Positions 8,761 through 15,359 of a stretch of DNA of 27,656 nucleotides are shown piece after piece. The DNA comes from Clostridiales bacterium. Lineage in GTDB: Bacteria; Bacillota; Clostridia; Oscillospirales; Acutalibacteraceae. A program made the translations under genes and the position numbers. The notes beneath the pieces are model-generated. The model saw only the letters and a list, made by a program, of their open reading frames with translations. It did not search any database and was not told the DNA's origin. Position 1 is the first letter of the stretch, and each line of letters opens with the position of its first letter. The DNA lies in NCBI GenBank assembly GCA_021202245.1, contig JAJQDK010000081.1, forward strand, positions 34,871 to 62,526, read 5' to 3'.

Positions 8761-9840
8761 TTATTTGTTTTCTTTCATCATTTCAATAAAGCGATCGAAC
8801 AAAAACGCCGTATCCTGCGGGCCGCCGCAGGCTTCGGGATGGAACTGAACCGAAAACGCCGGCATATTTGTGTAGTTTACACCCTCGCAGGTGTTGTCGT
8901 TGCCGTTCACAAAGCTTACAATGCCGTTTTCGGGCATACTGTCGCTGACTACAGCGTAGCCGTGATTTTGAGAGGTGATGTAGACCTTGCCGGTAGCAAC
9001 CTCCTTTGCCGGCTGATTTGCGCCCCTGTGACCGTATTTAAGCTTTTCGGTTTTTGCGCCCTGAGAAAGCGCAAGAAGCTGATGACCCAGACAAATGCCG
9101 AAGGTCGGAATTTTATACTCGCACAGCTTTTTAAGCTGACTGATTATTTCAACATTTTTGCTTGGGTCTCCCGGACCGTTTGAAAGCATAATGCCGTCGG
9201 GATTCATATTCATAATTTCCTCGGCGGAGGTATCGGCGGGAACCACCGTAACATTACAGCCTCTCTTTACAAGCTCTCTGCCGATATTGTGCTTGGCGCC
9301 CAAATCCATAAGCACCACATTCAAATCGCCGTTTTCAGCCTTAAAGACCTGATTTTCCTTTGAGGTAGTGCTTTCAACCGCATCGGCAATCTCATAGCCT
9401 TTAATCTCCTCAAGCTCCTTATCGTTTGCAAGTGGAGAATATGAGATTTTGCAGTTGAGAACACCGTATTCACGCACAATTCTTGTGAGCGCTCTTGTAT
9501 CGATTCCGCAAATTCCGGGAATTCCCGACTCTTTTAAAAAGGTGTCAAGATCACCCTCACAGCGAAAATTCGAGGGAACTTGGCACCATTCTCTTACAAT
9601 ATAGCCCTTGAGCGACGGGGAGTCACTTTCAAAATCGGAGGGAATTACACCGTAGTTGCCGATTAAAGGGAATGTTTGAATAACCACCTGACCGAAATAG
9701 CTGAGGTCGGTGAGTGTTTCAAGATAACCGGTCATTGCAGTTGTAAAAACCAGCTCTCCGATTGTTTCTTTTTCGGCACCGAATGATTGTCCTTCAAACA
9801 CCGTGCCGTTTTCAAGGATTAAATACGCCGTGCGGCTCAT
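8761..9840 (-). CDS. carA: Carbamoyl-phosphate synthase small (glutaminase) subunit
   Basis: Hydrolyses glutamine and channels ammonia to CarB. At 359 aa it is family-typical. The N-terminal CPSase small-chain domain (about 1-150) includes LENGTVFEGQSFG and the TAMTGYLETLTD stretch. The C-terminal class I amidotransferase (about 170-355) carries GPGDPS, the nucleophile Cys in GICLGHQLLAL, and the His-Glu dyad in FHPEA. The ATG at 9840 is preceded by AAAGGA at about 10 nt. It lies 29 nt after the ANTAR gene and 46 nt before carB, with no terminator or promoter that I can see in either gap, so the three are probably co-transcribed. Confidence 0.96.
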   Translation of the reverse strand: MSRTAYLILENGTVFEGQSFGAEKETIGELVFTTAMTGYLETLTDLSYFGQVVIQTFPLIGNYGVIPSDFESDSPSLKGYIVREWCQVPSNFRCEGDLDTFLKESGIPGICGIDTRALTRIVREYGVLNCKISYSPLANDKELEEIKGYEIADAVESTTSKENQVFKAENGDLNVVLMDLGAKHNIGRELVKRGCNVTVVPADTSAEEIMNMNPDGIMLSNGPGDPSKNVEIISQLKKLCEYKIPTFGICLGHQLLALSQGAKTEKLKYGHRGANQPAKEVATGKVYITSQNHGYAVVSDSMPENGIVSFVNGNDNTCEGVNYTNMPAFSVQFHPEACGGPQDTAFLFDRFIEMMKENK

Positions 9841-9869
9841 AAAAACACATTCCTTTCAGAATATTTTGA

Positions 9870-10451
9870 TTAGTTTTCGTAAGTGCGGATAACCTGTTTG
9901 GCAACATTGAGCTTGCTTGTCCGCAAATCCATTGCCTGCTTTTCAAGATAGCGGTGCGCCTGCTCCTCGGACATATTGAGGCAGGATATAAGCAAAAGCT
10001 TTGCCCTGTTGATAATTTTTATATCCTCAACCATATGCCGCAGCTTTTCGTTTTCCTTTTCAACGCTGAGCATACGCATCTTGAAGCATTCCGTAAACTG
10101 CAAAAAGTGGTGAAAAAGATGCTTGTTTATCGGCTTTGCTATGACCAGCACACCGTGCTCGGTGAGAGCGTCGTTTACGTCGTCAGCATTTTTTTGTGGG
10201 ACAATTATTACCACGCAGGAGTGTGTAGTCTTTGCAAAATACGCCGAAAGCTCAATTCCGCTTTCCGCAGCAAGAGGAGCGTTTATGCAGATTAAATCGA
10301 ATTCATCTTTATCTGCAAGCCTTTTAGCATCAGCCGAGGTACAAGAAACTGAAATCTGCGTATAATTCTCATCCCTGAGCAAGTCCGAAAGAGAATTGGC
10401 GTTTTGCTCGGAATGTGAAATCAACAAAGCTTTTTTCAAAGGGATCATCAC
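9870..10451 (-). CDS. ANTAR-domain antiterminator with a degenerate receiver domain
   Basis: ANTAR proteins bind paired hexaloop RNA hairpins and prevent intrinsic termination. Here residues 6 to about 115 have the size and alternating pattern of a CheY-like receiver, but the acidic pair is replaced by Ser12/His13 and the phosphorylated Asp by Asn57 (LICINAP). Only the conserved Lys (IAKPI) remains. A short coiled-coil-like linker (about 120-142, charged and Leu-spaced) leads into a C-terminal ANTAR helix bundle (about 140-193) with the AKLLLISCLNMSEEQAHRYLEKQAM core. Phosphorylation control is therefore unlikely; ligand or partner binding is inferred. The frame opens with GTG at 10451 or ATG at 10448, both poorly served by a ribosome site. 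An in-frame stop 15 nt upstream of the GTG excludes a longer form. It heads the carA operon and sits next to amt and glnN. Confidence 0.85.
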   Translation of the reverse strand: MMIPLKKALLISHSEQNANSLSDLLRDENYTQISVSCTSADAKRLADKDEFDLICINAPLAAESGIELSAYFAKTTHSCVVIIVPQKNADDVNDALTEHGVLVIAKPINKHLFHHFLQFTECFKMRMLSVEKENEKLRHMVEDIKIINRAKLLLISCLNMSEEQAHRYLEKQAMDLRTSKLNVAKQVIRTYEN

Positions 10452-10608
10452 CGCCGTACAGTTTCATTCATCATATTATTCTACAAGATTTGTATTAAAT
10501 CAAATTTACATAAAGGAATTATAGTAAGATTTTTTTAATATTATTCATACTCATCGCATACGCAGCGAAAAAACATTTGAATTACGCTGAAAATTATGCC
10601 GAAAAATA
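10452..10608 (-). promoter_or_regulatory. Control region of the ANTAR-car-pyrG-dapL operon
   Basis: This 157-nt AT-rich gap between the amt terminator and the ANTAR start must hold the operon promoter. The best -10 on the minus strand is TATAAT (10518-10523), but I see no good -35 at 16-18 nt. A weaker TAGAAT lies at 10480-10485. I find no PyrR-type attenuator and no terminator here, so pyrimidine control by attenuation is not supported. Confidence 0.35.
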
Positions 10609-10649
10609 TCGAAAACCCGACACAGCGTATGCCGTGACGGGCTTTCGAT
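10602..10649 (-). terminator. Intrinsic terminator of amt
   Basis: A long stem of about 19 pairs (10608-10626 with 10631-10649, loop GTAT at 10627-10630) has one mismatch and two wobbles. On the minus strand it is followed by a T5 run (10602-10606). It starts about 43 nt after the amt stop and separates amt from the ANTAR operon. Confidence 0.8.
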
Positions 10650-10692
10650 TTATGTGAATTAAAAAGGATAGGTTAATTCATTAAGACATTGA

Positions 10693-12372
10693 TTACTCAA
10701 CATCCTGCATTGCATCGTAACCTGTTTCACCTGTTCTGACCTTGATAACATCCTCTACGTTGTAAATGAAGATCTTACCGTCGCCGATGTGGCCTGTGTA
10801 GAGAGCCTTAACAGCTGCGTCAACTACCGACTTAACGGGAACCTTGCATACAACTATTTCAACCTTCATCTTGGGCAGGAGGTTACTTTCAACAGCAACA
10901 CCGCGGTAATATTCAGCCTTACCCTTCTGAGCGCCGCAGCCCATTACCTGGGATACCGTCATACCGGTGATGCCGAGCTTATCCATCTCAATCTTGAGAG
11001 CCTCAAGCTTAGACTGCTTGATAACAATGTCAATCTTTGTAATCTTAGTGCTGTTCTCGCTGACATCGTAGTTATTGGCAAGCTGAACGGGAACTGCCTG
11101 AGTAACGGGAACGTCGCCGTCAACGCTGAAGGACTCGTCAAGCGAAGCAGTGGAAACGCCGATAGGCACAAAGTCTGCATATGCATTGATAAGACCGTGC
11201 TCCGTAACGTCGAGACCCTGCATTTCCTCTTCCTTGGAAGCGCGAAGACCGATTGTGTGCTTGATAATCTGGAAGAAAATTGTCATTGTAATTATTGCCC
11301 AAGCAAGTACGCAAACAACACCCAAAGCCTGAACTCCGAGTTGATGGAAGCCGCCGCCGTAGAAAAGACCTGTAACGCCGTCCTGACCGTTGCCGGTTGC
11401 GAAAAGACCTACAGAAAGAGTACCCCAAACGCCGTTTACGCCGTGAACTGCAACAGCGCCGACAGGGTCGTCAACCTTGAGCTTGATGTCGATAAATTCT
11501 ACTGCAACCACTACAAGGATACCTGCAACCAAACCGATGATAGCTGCGCCCAAAGCGTCAACATCTGCGCAGGGAGCCGTGATAGCAACAAGACCTGCAA
11601 GCGAGCCGTTAAGCGACATTGAAACATCGGGCTTGCCGTTCTTAATCCAGGTAAAGAGCATTGTAGCGCAGGTAGCAACCGCCGGAGCGATAGTCGTTGT
11701 TAAGAAAATCTGTCCGAGGTGGTCGATTGAATCTGCGGCAGCGCCGTTAAATCCGTACCAACCGAACCAAAGAATGAACACACCGAGTGCGCCGAGTGTA
11801 AGCGAGTGACCGGGGATAGCGTTTACCTTGCCGTCCTTGCCGTATTTACCGATACGGGGACCGAGAATCATTGCGCCTATGAAAGCGGCGGTACCGCCTA
11901 CCATATGTATTGCGCAGGATCCTGCAAAGTCAACGAAGTTGAGGTCTGAGAGCCAGCCGCCGCCCCAAATCCAGTGAGCTTCAATCGGATAAACTACAGC
12001 GCTGAGCACTGCCGAGTAAACACAATAAGAAACGAACTTTGTTCTTTCTGCCATAGCACCGGATACAATAGTAGCGGTAGTAGCGCAGAATACAAGGTTA
12101 AATACGAAATCCGACCAGGGGAATTCCGAGAAGTTTGTGAAAATCTGCAAATCGGGTTTACCGATTAAACCGAAAAATGCATTTTCGCCGTACAATAAGC
12201 CGAAGCCTAACAGCGTAAATACTACGGTACCTATGCAGAAATCCATCAGGTTTTTCATTATGATGTTTCCTGCGTTTTTGGCTCTTGTAAAGCCTGTTTC
12301 GACCATTGCAAAGCCGCATTGCATAAAGAATACGAGCACTGCACCGATTAGATACCAAATCGAAAAGTCCAT
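10693..12372 (-). CDS. amt: Ammonium transporter (Amt) fused to a C-terminal PII (GlnB/GlnK) domain
   Basis: Imports ammonium through the membrane. Residues 1 to about 390 form an Amt channel with some eleven hydrophobic segments, the FFMQCGFAMVETG start, and the twin pore histidines in CAIHMVGG and AVHGVNGVWGT. Residues about 446-559 are a complete PII domain (KIDIVIKQSKLEAL through VIKVRTGETGYDAM). In most bacteria PII is a separate trimeric protein that plugs Amt with its T-loop. Here the T-loop reads GCGAQKGKAEYYRGVAV: the pore-blocking Arg after Tyr is kept, but the second tyrosine, uridylylated in E. coli GlnK, is Val. The GAGGAGAG ribosome site supports ATG 12372. It is a single gene between its own terminator and glnN. 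Amt and PII both form trimers, so the fusion geometry is plausible. Confidence 0.93.
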   Translation of the reverse strand: MDFSIWYLIGAVLVFFMQCGFAMVETGFTRAKNAGNIIMKNLMDFCIGTVVFTLLGFGLLYGENAFFGLIGKPDLQIFTNFSEFPWSDFVFNLVFCATTATIVSGAMAERTKFVSYCVYSAVLSAVVYPIEAHWIWGGGWLSDLNFVDFAGSCAIHMVGGTAAFIGAMILGPRIGKYGKDGKVNAIPGHSLTLGALGVFILWFGWYGFNGAAADSIDHLGQIFLTTTIAPAVATCATMLFTWIKNGKPDVSMSLNGSLAGLVAITAPCADVDALGAAIIGLVAGILVVVAVEFIDIKLKVDDPVGAVAVHGVNGVWGTLSVGLFATGNGQDGVTGLFYGGGFHQLGVQALGVVCVLAWAIITMTIFFQIIKHTIGLRASKEEEMQGLDVTEHGLINAYADFVPIGVSTASLDESFSVDGDVPVTQAVPVQLANNYDVSENSTKITKIDIVIKQSKLEALKIEMDKLGITGMTVSQVMGCGAQKGKAEYYRGVAVESNLLPKMKVEIVVCKVPVKSVVDAAVKALYTGHIGDGKIFIYNVEDVIKVRTGETGYDAMQDVE

Positions 12373-12402
12373 AGATATCTCTCCTCTTTTACATAAATAT
12401 TT

Positions 12403-12431
12403 ATTTTATGACCTCACGCCGCCGAACACAA
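12403..12431 (-). promoter_or_regulatory. Candidate amt promoter
   Basis: On the minus strand TTGTGT (12426-12431) and TAAAAT (12403-12408) are 17 nt apart, followed by a leader of about 25 nt with an AGAGGAGAG ribosome site. The -35 is poor, so this promoter is tentative. If it is used, the hairpins at 12463-12525 would lie upstream of the transcript and act only on glnN readthrough. Confidence 0.4.
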
Positions 12432-12462
12432 GCCCTCTGCGGCAGAGAGAACACACTTGATT

Positions 12463-12525
12463 AACAAAATAATAACGGTGCGCCTATCAAAGATAAAATT
12501 CCCCGATAAAACACACCGTTGTGTC
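12463..12525 (-). terminator. glnN terminator / possible amt attenuator with an overlapping hexaloop hairpin
   Basis: On the minus strand a 9-bp stem (12512-12520 with 12474-12482, one wobble) encloses a second 5-bp stem and is followed by ATTATTTTG, an imperfect T-tract. It starts about 35 nt past the glnN stop. Its 5' arm can instead form GACAC/GTGTT (12510-12525) closing the hexaloop AACGGT, which has A at position 1 and G at position 4, as reported for ANTAR target loops. The two folds exclude each other. Confidence 0.45.
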
Positions 12526-12554
12526 ATTACTTTAAACTGTCTATATCCGCTTTA

Positions 12555-14648
12555 TCAAACGCTGAAAAGCATTTCGCCGTATGAAGGATAAGGCCAATAT
12601 TCGGAAGCGGTTTCGGTTTCCATAGAATCGCCTACGGCACGAAGCTCCTGCATAATTGCAAATACCGTTTCTCTGTAATACTTAGCATATGCAAGACCGT
12701 CATCGCTGTACTCGGCAGCCTTAATAACTGCGTCCTCAAGCTCAGAAGTCTTTTTGTTGAAGCAAACAAGCTTGTTGGAAAGGCTTGTTACAAGTTCTTC
12801 CTCAACATCGGTCGGAATAGCGTCCGAAAGAGTTTTCTTTGCCAGAGCCGTATCCGTCATTTCTCTTACGTATGCCGATACGGCGGGAATGATTTTCTTT
12901 TTAGCCATATCAATCATAGTGAGAGCTTCAATGTTAATTTCTTTCGAGTAGTTTTCAAGCTCAATTTCATATCTTGCACGGAGTTCCTCCGAAGAGCAAA
13001 TCTTGTTTTTAACAAAGAGATTTACGTTTTTCTCATCAAGGAAACGAGCCATAGCATCCGGAAGTGATTTAAGATTGAGAAGTCCTCTCTTCTCAGCCTC
13101 GTCTACCCACTCGGGAGCATAGTTGTTGCCGTTAAAGATAATATTCTGATGCTCGGTAAAGGTCTTTTTGATAAGAGCCTTGGCAGCGGATTCAATATCA
13201 GCCGCGTCCTTAAGCTCATCATAGAATTTGGAAAGCTCCTCGGCAACCATTGTGTTGAGCATATAGTTGGGGCAAGCGATGTTGAGCGAGGAACCGAGGG
13301 CTCTGAACTCAAATTTGTTGCCTGTAAACGCAAACGGAGAAGTACGGTTACGGTCGGAGTTGTCTTTCTTGAAGTCGGGAAGAACGTCAACGCCGGTCTT
13401 CATTTCAACCTTGCCCTTGCTTACATATTCCTTGTCGTTGATGATAGCGTCAACAAGTGCGCCGAGGTCATCGCCGAGATACATGGAAATGATAGCGGGC
13501 GGAGCCTCGTTAGCTCCGAGACGATGGTCGTTTCCTGCCGAAGCAACCGTAATTCTAAGAAGATCCTGATATTCGTGAACAGCCTTTACGATAGCTGCAA
13601 GGAAGATAAGGAACTGAGTGTTCTTTTCGGGTTCCTTGCCGGGGTCAAGAAGGTTTTCGCCCTTATTGGTGGAAATTGACCAGTTGTTATGCTTACCCGA
13701 GCCGTTTACGCCGGCAAAGGGCTTTTCGTGAAGCAGACAAACAAGTCCGTGCTTCTCGGCTGTTTTCTTCATAACCTCCATTGTCAATTCGTTGTGGTCG
13801 GTTGCGATATTTGTTGTAGAGAAAATCGGAGCAAGCTCATGCTGTGACGGAGCAACCTCGTTATGCTTTGTTTTAGCAAGGATTCCGAGCTTCCAAAGCT
13901 CTTCGTCAAGATCTCTCATATAAGCGGAAACTCTTGTTTTGATAGCTCCGAAATAATGGTCGTCAAGCTCCTGTCCCTTGGGCGCCTTTGCGCCGAAAAG
14001 TGTACGTCCGGTGTAGATTAAGTCCTCTCTCTGATCGTACAGATCTTTATCAATAAGGAAATATTCCTGCTCGGGGCCGACTGTGGTTGTTACCCTTGTA
14101 ACATCGGTTTTGCCGAGAAGATGAAGAATTTTAACGGCTTCGGTGCTGATTCTTTCCATTGAACGGAGCAGAGGAGTTTTCTTATCAAGAACCTCTCCCG
14201 TGTATGAACAGAATGCCGTGGGGATGTAAAGCGTGCCGTCCTTTGCAAAAGCGTAGGATGTGGGATCCCAGGTTGTATAACCTCTTGCTTCAAACGTAGC
14301 GCGGATACCGCCGCTCGGGAAGGATGACGCATCGGGCTCGCCCTTTACAAGCTCCTTACCTGAAAATTCCATAATTACCTGACCGTCGCCGCTCGGACTG
14401 ATAAAGCTGTCGTGCTTCTCCGCCGTAACGCCTGTCATCGGTTGGAACCAGTGAGTGTAGTGTGTGCAGCCCTTTTCAACCGCCCAATCCTTCATTGCGC
14501 TTGCAACAACATTGGCTACGCTCAAATCGAGTGGCTCACCGTTCTGAATTGTCTTCTTAAGAGCCTTGTATGTAGACTTGGGAAGACGTTCCTGCATTGT
14601 CTGGTCATTAAAAACCATATTGCCGAATAATTCGGGAACTTTTGCCAT
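12555..14648 (-). CDS. glnN: Glutamine synthetase, type III
   Basis: Forms glutamine from glutamate, ammonia and ATP. The 697-aa length identifies the large GSIII class (about 690-730 aa, dodecameric), not GSI-type GlnA (about 445-470). Visible are the GSIII N-terminal region (ELFGNMVFNDQTMQERLP), the glutamate/metal-site motif GPEQEYFLIDKDLY, KTKHNEVAPSQHELAPIF, the ATP/glutamate-site GVNGSGKHNNWSIS, and NRTSPFAFTGNKFEFRALGSS. The C-terminal helical extension (about 560-697) is typical. The ATG at 14648 follows AGGAG. It is transcribed divergently from gltBD under a strong promoter with a leader attenuator, and lies upstream of amt on the same strand, so ammonium uptake and fixation are neighbours. 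No GlnR/MerR-type gene is visible in the window. Confidence 0.95.
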   Translation of the reverse strand: MAKVPELFGNMVFNDQTMQERLPKSTYKALKKTIQNGEPLDLSVANVVASAMKDWAVEKGCTHYTHWFQPMTGVTAEKHDSFISPSGDGQVIMEFSGKELVKGEPDASSFPSGGIRATFEARGYTTWDPTSYAFAKDGTLYIPTAFCSYTGEVLDKKTPLLRSMERISTEAVKILHLLGKTDVTRVTTTVGPEQEYFLIDKDLYDQREDLIYTGRTLFGAKAPKGQELDDHYFGAIKTRVSAYMRDLDEELWKLGILAKTKHNEVAPSQHELAPIFSTTNIATDHNELTMEVMKKTAEKHGLVCLLHEKPFAGVNGSGKHNNWSISTNKGENLLDPGKEPEKNTQFLIFLAAIVKAVHEYQDLLRITVASAGNDHRLGANEAPPAIISMYLGDDLGALVDAIINDKEYVSKGKVEMKTGVDVLPDFKKDNSDRNRTSPFAFTGNKFEFRALGSSLNIACPNYMLNTMVAEELSKFYDELKDAADIESAAKALIKKTFTEHQNIIFNGNNYAPEWVDEAEKRGLLNLKSLPDAMARFLDEKNVNLFVKNKICSSEELRARYEIELENYSKEINIEALTMIDMAKKKIIPAVSAYVREMTDTALAKKTLSDAIPTDVEEELVTSLSNKLVCFNKKTSELEDAVIKAAEYSDDGLAYAKYYRETVFAIMQELRAVGDSMETETASEYWPYPSYGEMLFSV

Positions 14649-14692
14649 TTTAATTCTCTCCTATCCAATAATATATTGTTTTGTTGATAAAC

Positions 14693-14736
14693 AAAAAAGG
14701 GCGTTGTAAGCCGTCTGCTTACAGCGCCCTTGCTGT
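14693..14736 (-). promoter_or_regulatory. glnN leader attenuator with ANTAR-type hexaloop antiterminator
   Basis: On the minus strand a 13-position stem with one mismatch (14717-14729 with 14699-14711, 5-nt loop) is followed by T6 (14693-14698). This is an intrinsic terminator inside the 5' leader, about 45 nt before the glnN ATG. An alternative hairpin ACAGC/GCTGT (14721-14736) closes the hexaloop AAGGGC, with A1 and G4. It uses the terminator's 5' arm, so the two cannot coexist. This matches the second hairpin of known ANTAR targets. The usual first hexaloop hairpin is not visible downstream of the predicted start. Confidence 0.65.
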
Positions 14737-14749
14737 TATCATTGCTGTA

Positions 14750-14778
14750 AGTATATTCCCTTTTTGAGGATTTGTCAA
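14750..14778 (-). promoter_or_regulatory. Sigma-A-type promoter of glnN
   Basis: On the minus strand TTGACA (14773-14778) and TATACT (14750-14755) are separated by exactly 17 nt. The predicted start near 14743 puts the attenuator hairpins at the very beginning of the transcript. Confidence 0.8.
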
Positions 14779-14804
14779 TAGAATTTTTCAAAAAAATTTA
14801 AAAA

Positions 14805-14918
14805 TTGCAAGATTTTATAAATTTCTTGCAAATTCATCAGTCTAAAAACCTTATAAGTTGCACAATTTCAATAAAACATTTGTTTTTATGAAAGTTTCTT
14901 CAAATAAAATTGCAATTT
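14805..14918. promoter_or_regulatory. TTGCAA-cored dyads between divergent glnN and gltB promoters
   Basis: TTGCAAGA (14805-14812) and TCTTGCAA (14824-14831) are a perfect 8-bp inverted repeat with an 11-nt spacer. AAATTGCAATTT (14907-14918) is a perfect 12-bp palindrome ending 14 nt before the gltB -35. All share TTGCAA. Placement between divergent promoters suggests operator sites for an unidentified regulator. AT-rich DNA can give such repeats by chance. Confidence 0.4.
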
Positions 14919-14932
14919 CCTTTCATTTTCTC

Positions 14933-14961
14933 TTGACATAACAATTATCGGGATATATAAT
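14933..14961 (+). promoter_or_regulatory. Sigma-A-type promoter of gltBD
   Basis: TTGACA (14933-14938) and TATAAT (14956-14961) are consensus hexamers with a 17-nt spacer. The predicted start is near 14968, about 390 nt before the gltB ATG. Confidence 0.85.
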
Positions 14962-14967
14962 AATAAC

Positions 14968-15359
14968 TGATATGTAAATATTCGAAAAAGGCTCTGATTT
15001 TTTTCGGCAAATCAATCATATATATTAAGACGGTTAAATCACTTAATCTGTCAAGAGGTGTTACGGCAACACAAATATATATGACTGCTTTTGAATAAGT
15101 ATGCAGCGTGCGCTGTAAACGCAGAATAAATCGCTTACGTTTAAACAGCTTAATTACTCTTAATTACTTATTTAATTGTTCTGCATAACCGGCTGCAAAT
15201 CGGCAGCCGCAGCTTCAGGTCTTGTACGGTTTTCTATATATATGCAAAATATATCGGACTGCCGCAAAGAATAAATAACTGATAATGTGTGAATTCGCTG
15301 TGCTAAGCAGGCGTGATTGAATTCTCAGTATGAATTTTATCAGGAAAGGATGATTTTTA
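14968..15359 (+). promoter_or_regulatory. Long structured 5' leader of gltBD, function unknown
   Basis: No credible ORF is found in this roughly 390-nt leader. Hairpins seen by eye are: 15029-15052 (GAC-GG-TTAA arms, 5-nt loop), GTGTT/AACAC around 15057-15071, GCTGTAAACG/CGTTTAAACAGC at 15112-15149 with an AA bulge, CGGCTGC/GCAGCCG at 15190-15209 with hexaloop AAATCG, and a GAATTC-flanked hairpin at 15291-15324 just before the AGGAAAGGA ribosome site (15342-15350). I see no hairpin directly followed by a T-run, so control at translation or by an undescribed mechanism is as likely as attenuation. It matches no riboswitch class that I can recognise. Confidence 0.5.

Noticed and set aside
10452..10608. 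PyrR-type attenuator before the car operon
   Set aside because: No terminator/antiterminator pair or PyrR binding loop could be found in the leader.
10789..11622. 277-codon + strand open frame opposite amt
   Set aside because: The opposite strand encodes a clear Amt-PII protein with all key motifs; the frame has biased, low-quality composition and is a shadow.
15081..15116. Five-codon uORFs in the gltB leader (ATG at 15081 and 15101)
   Set aside because: Neither has a Shine-Dalgarno sequence at useful distance, and such short frames are expected by chance.
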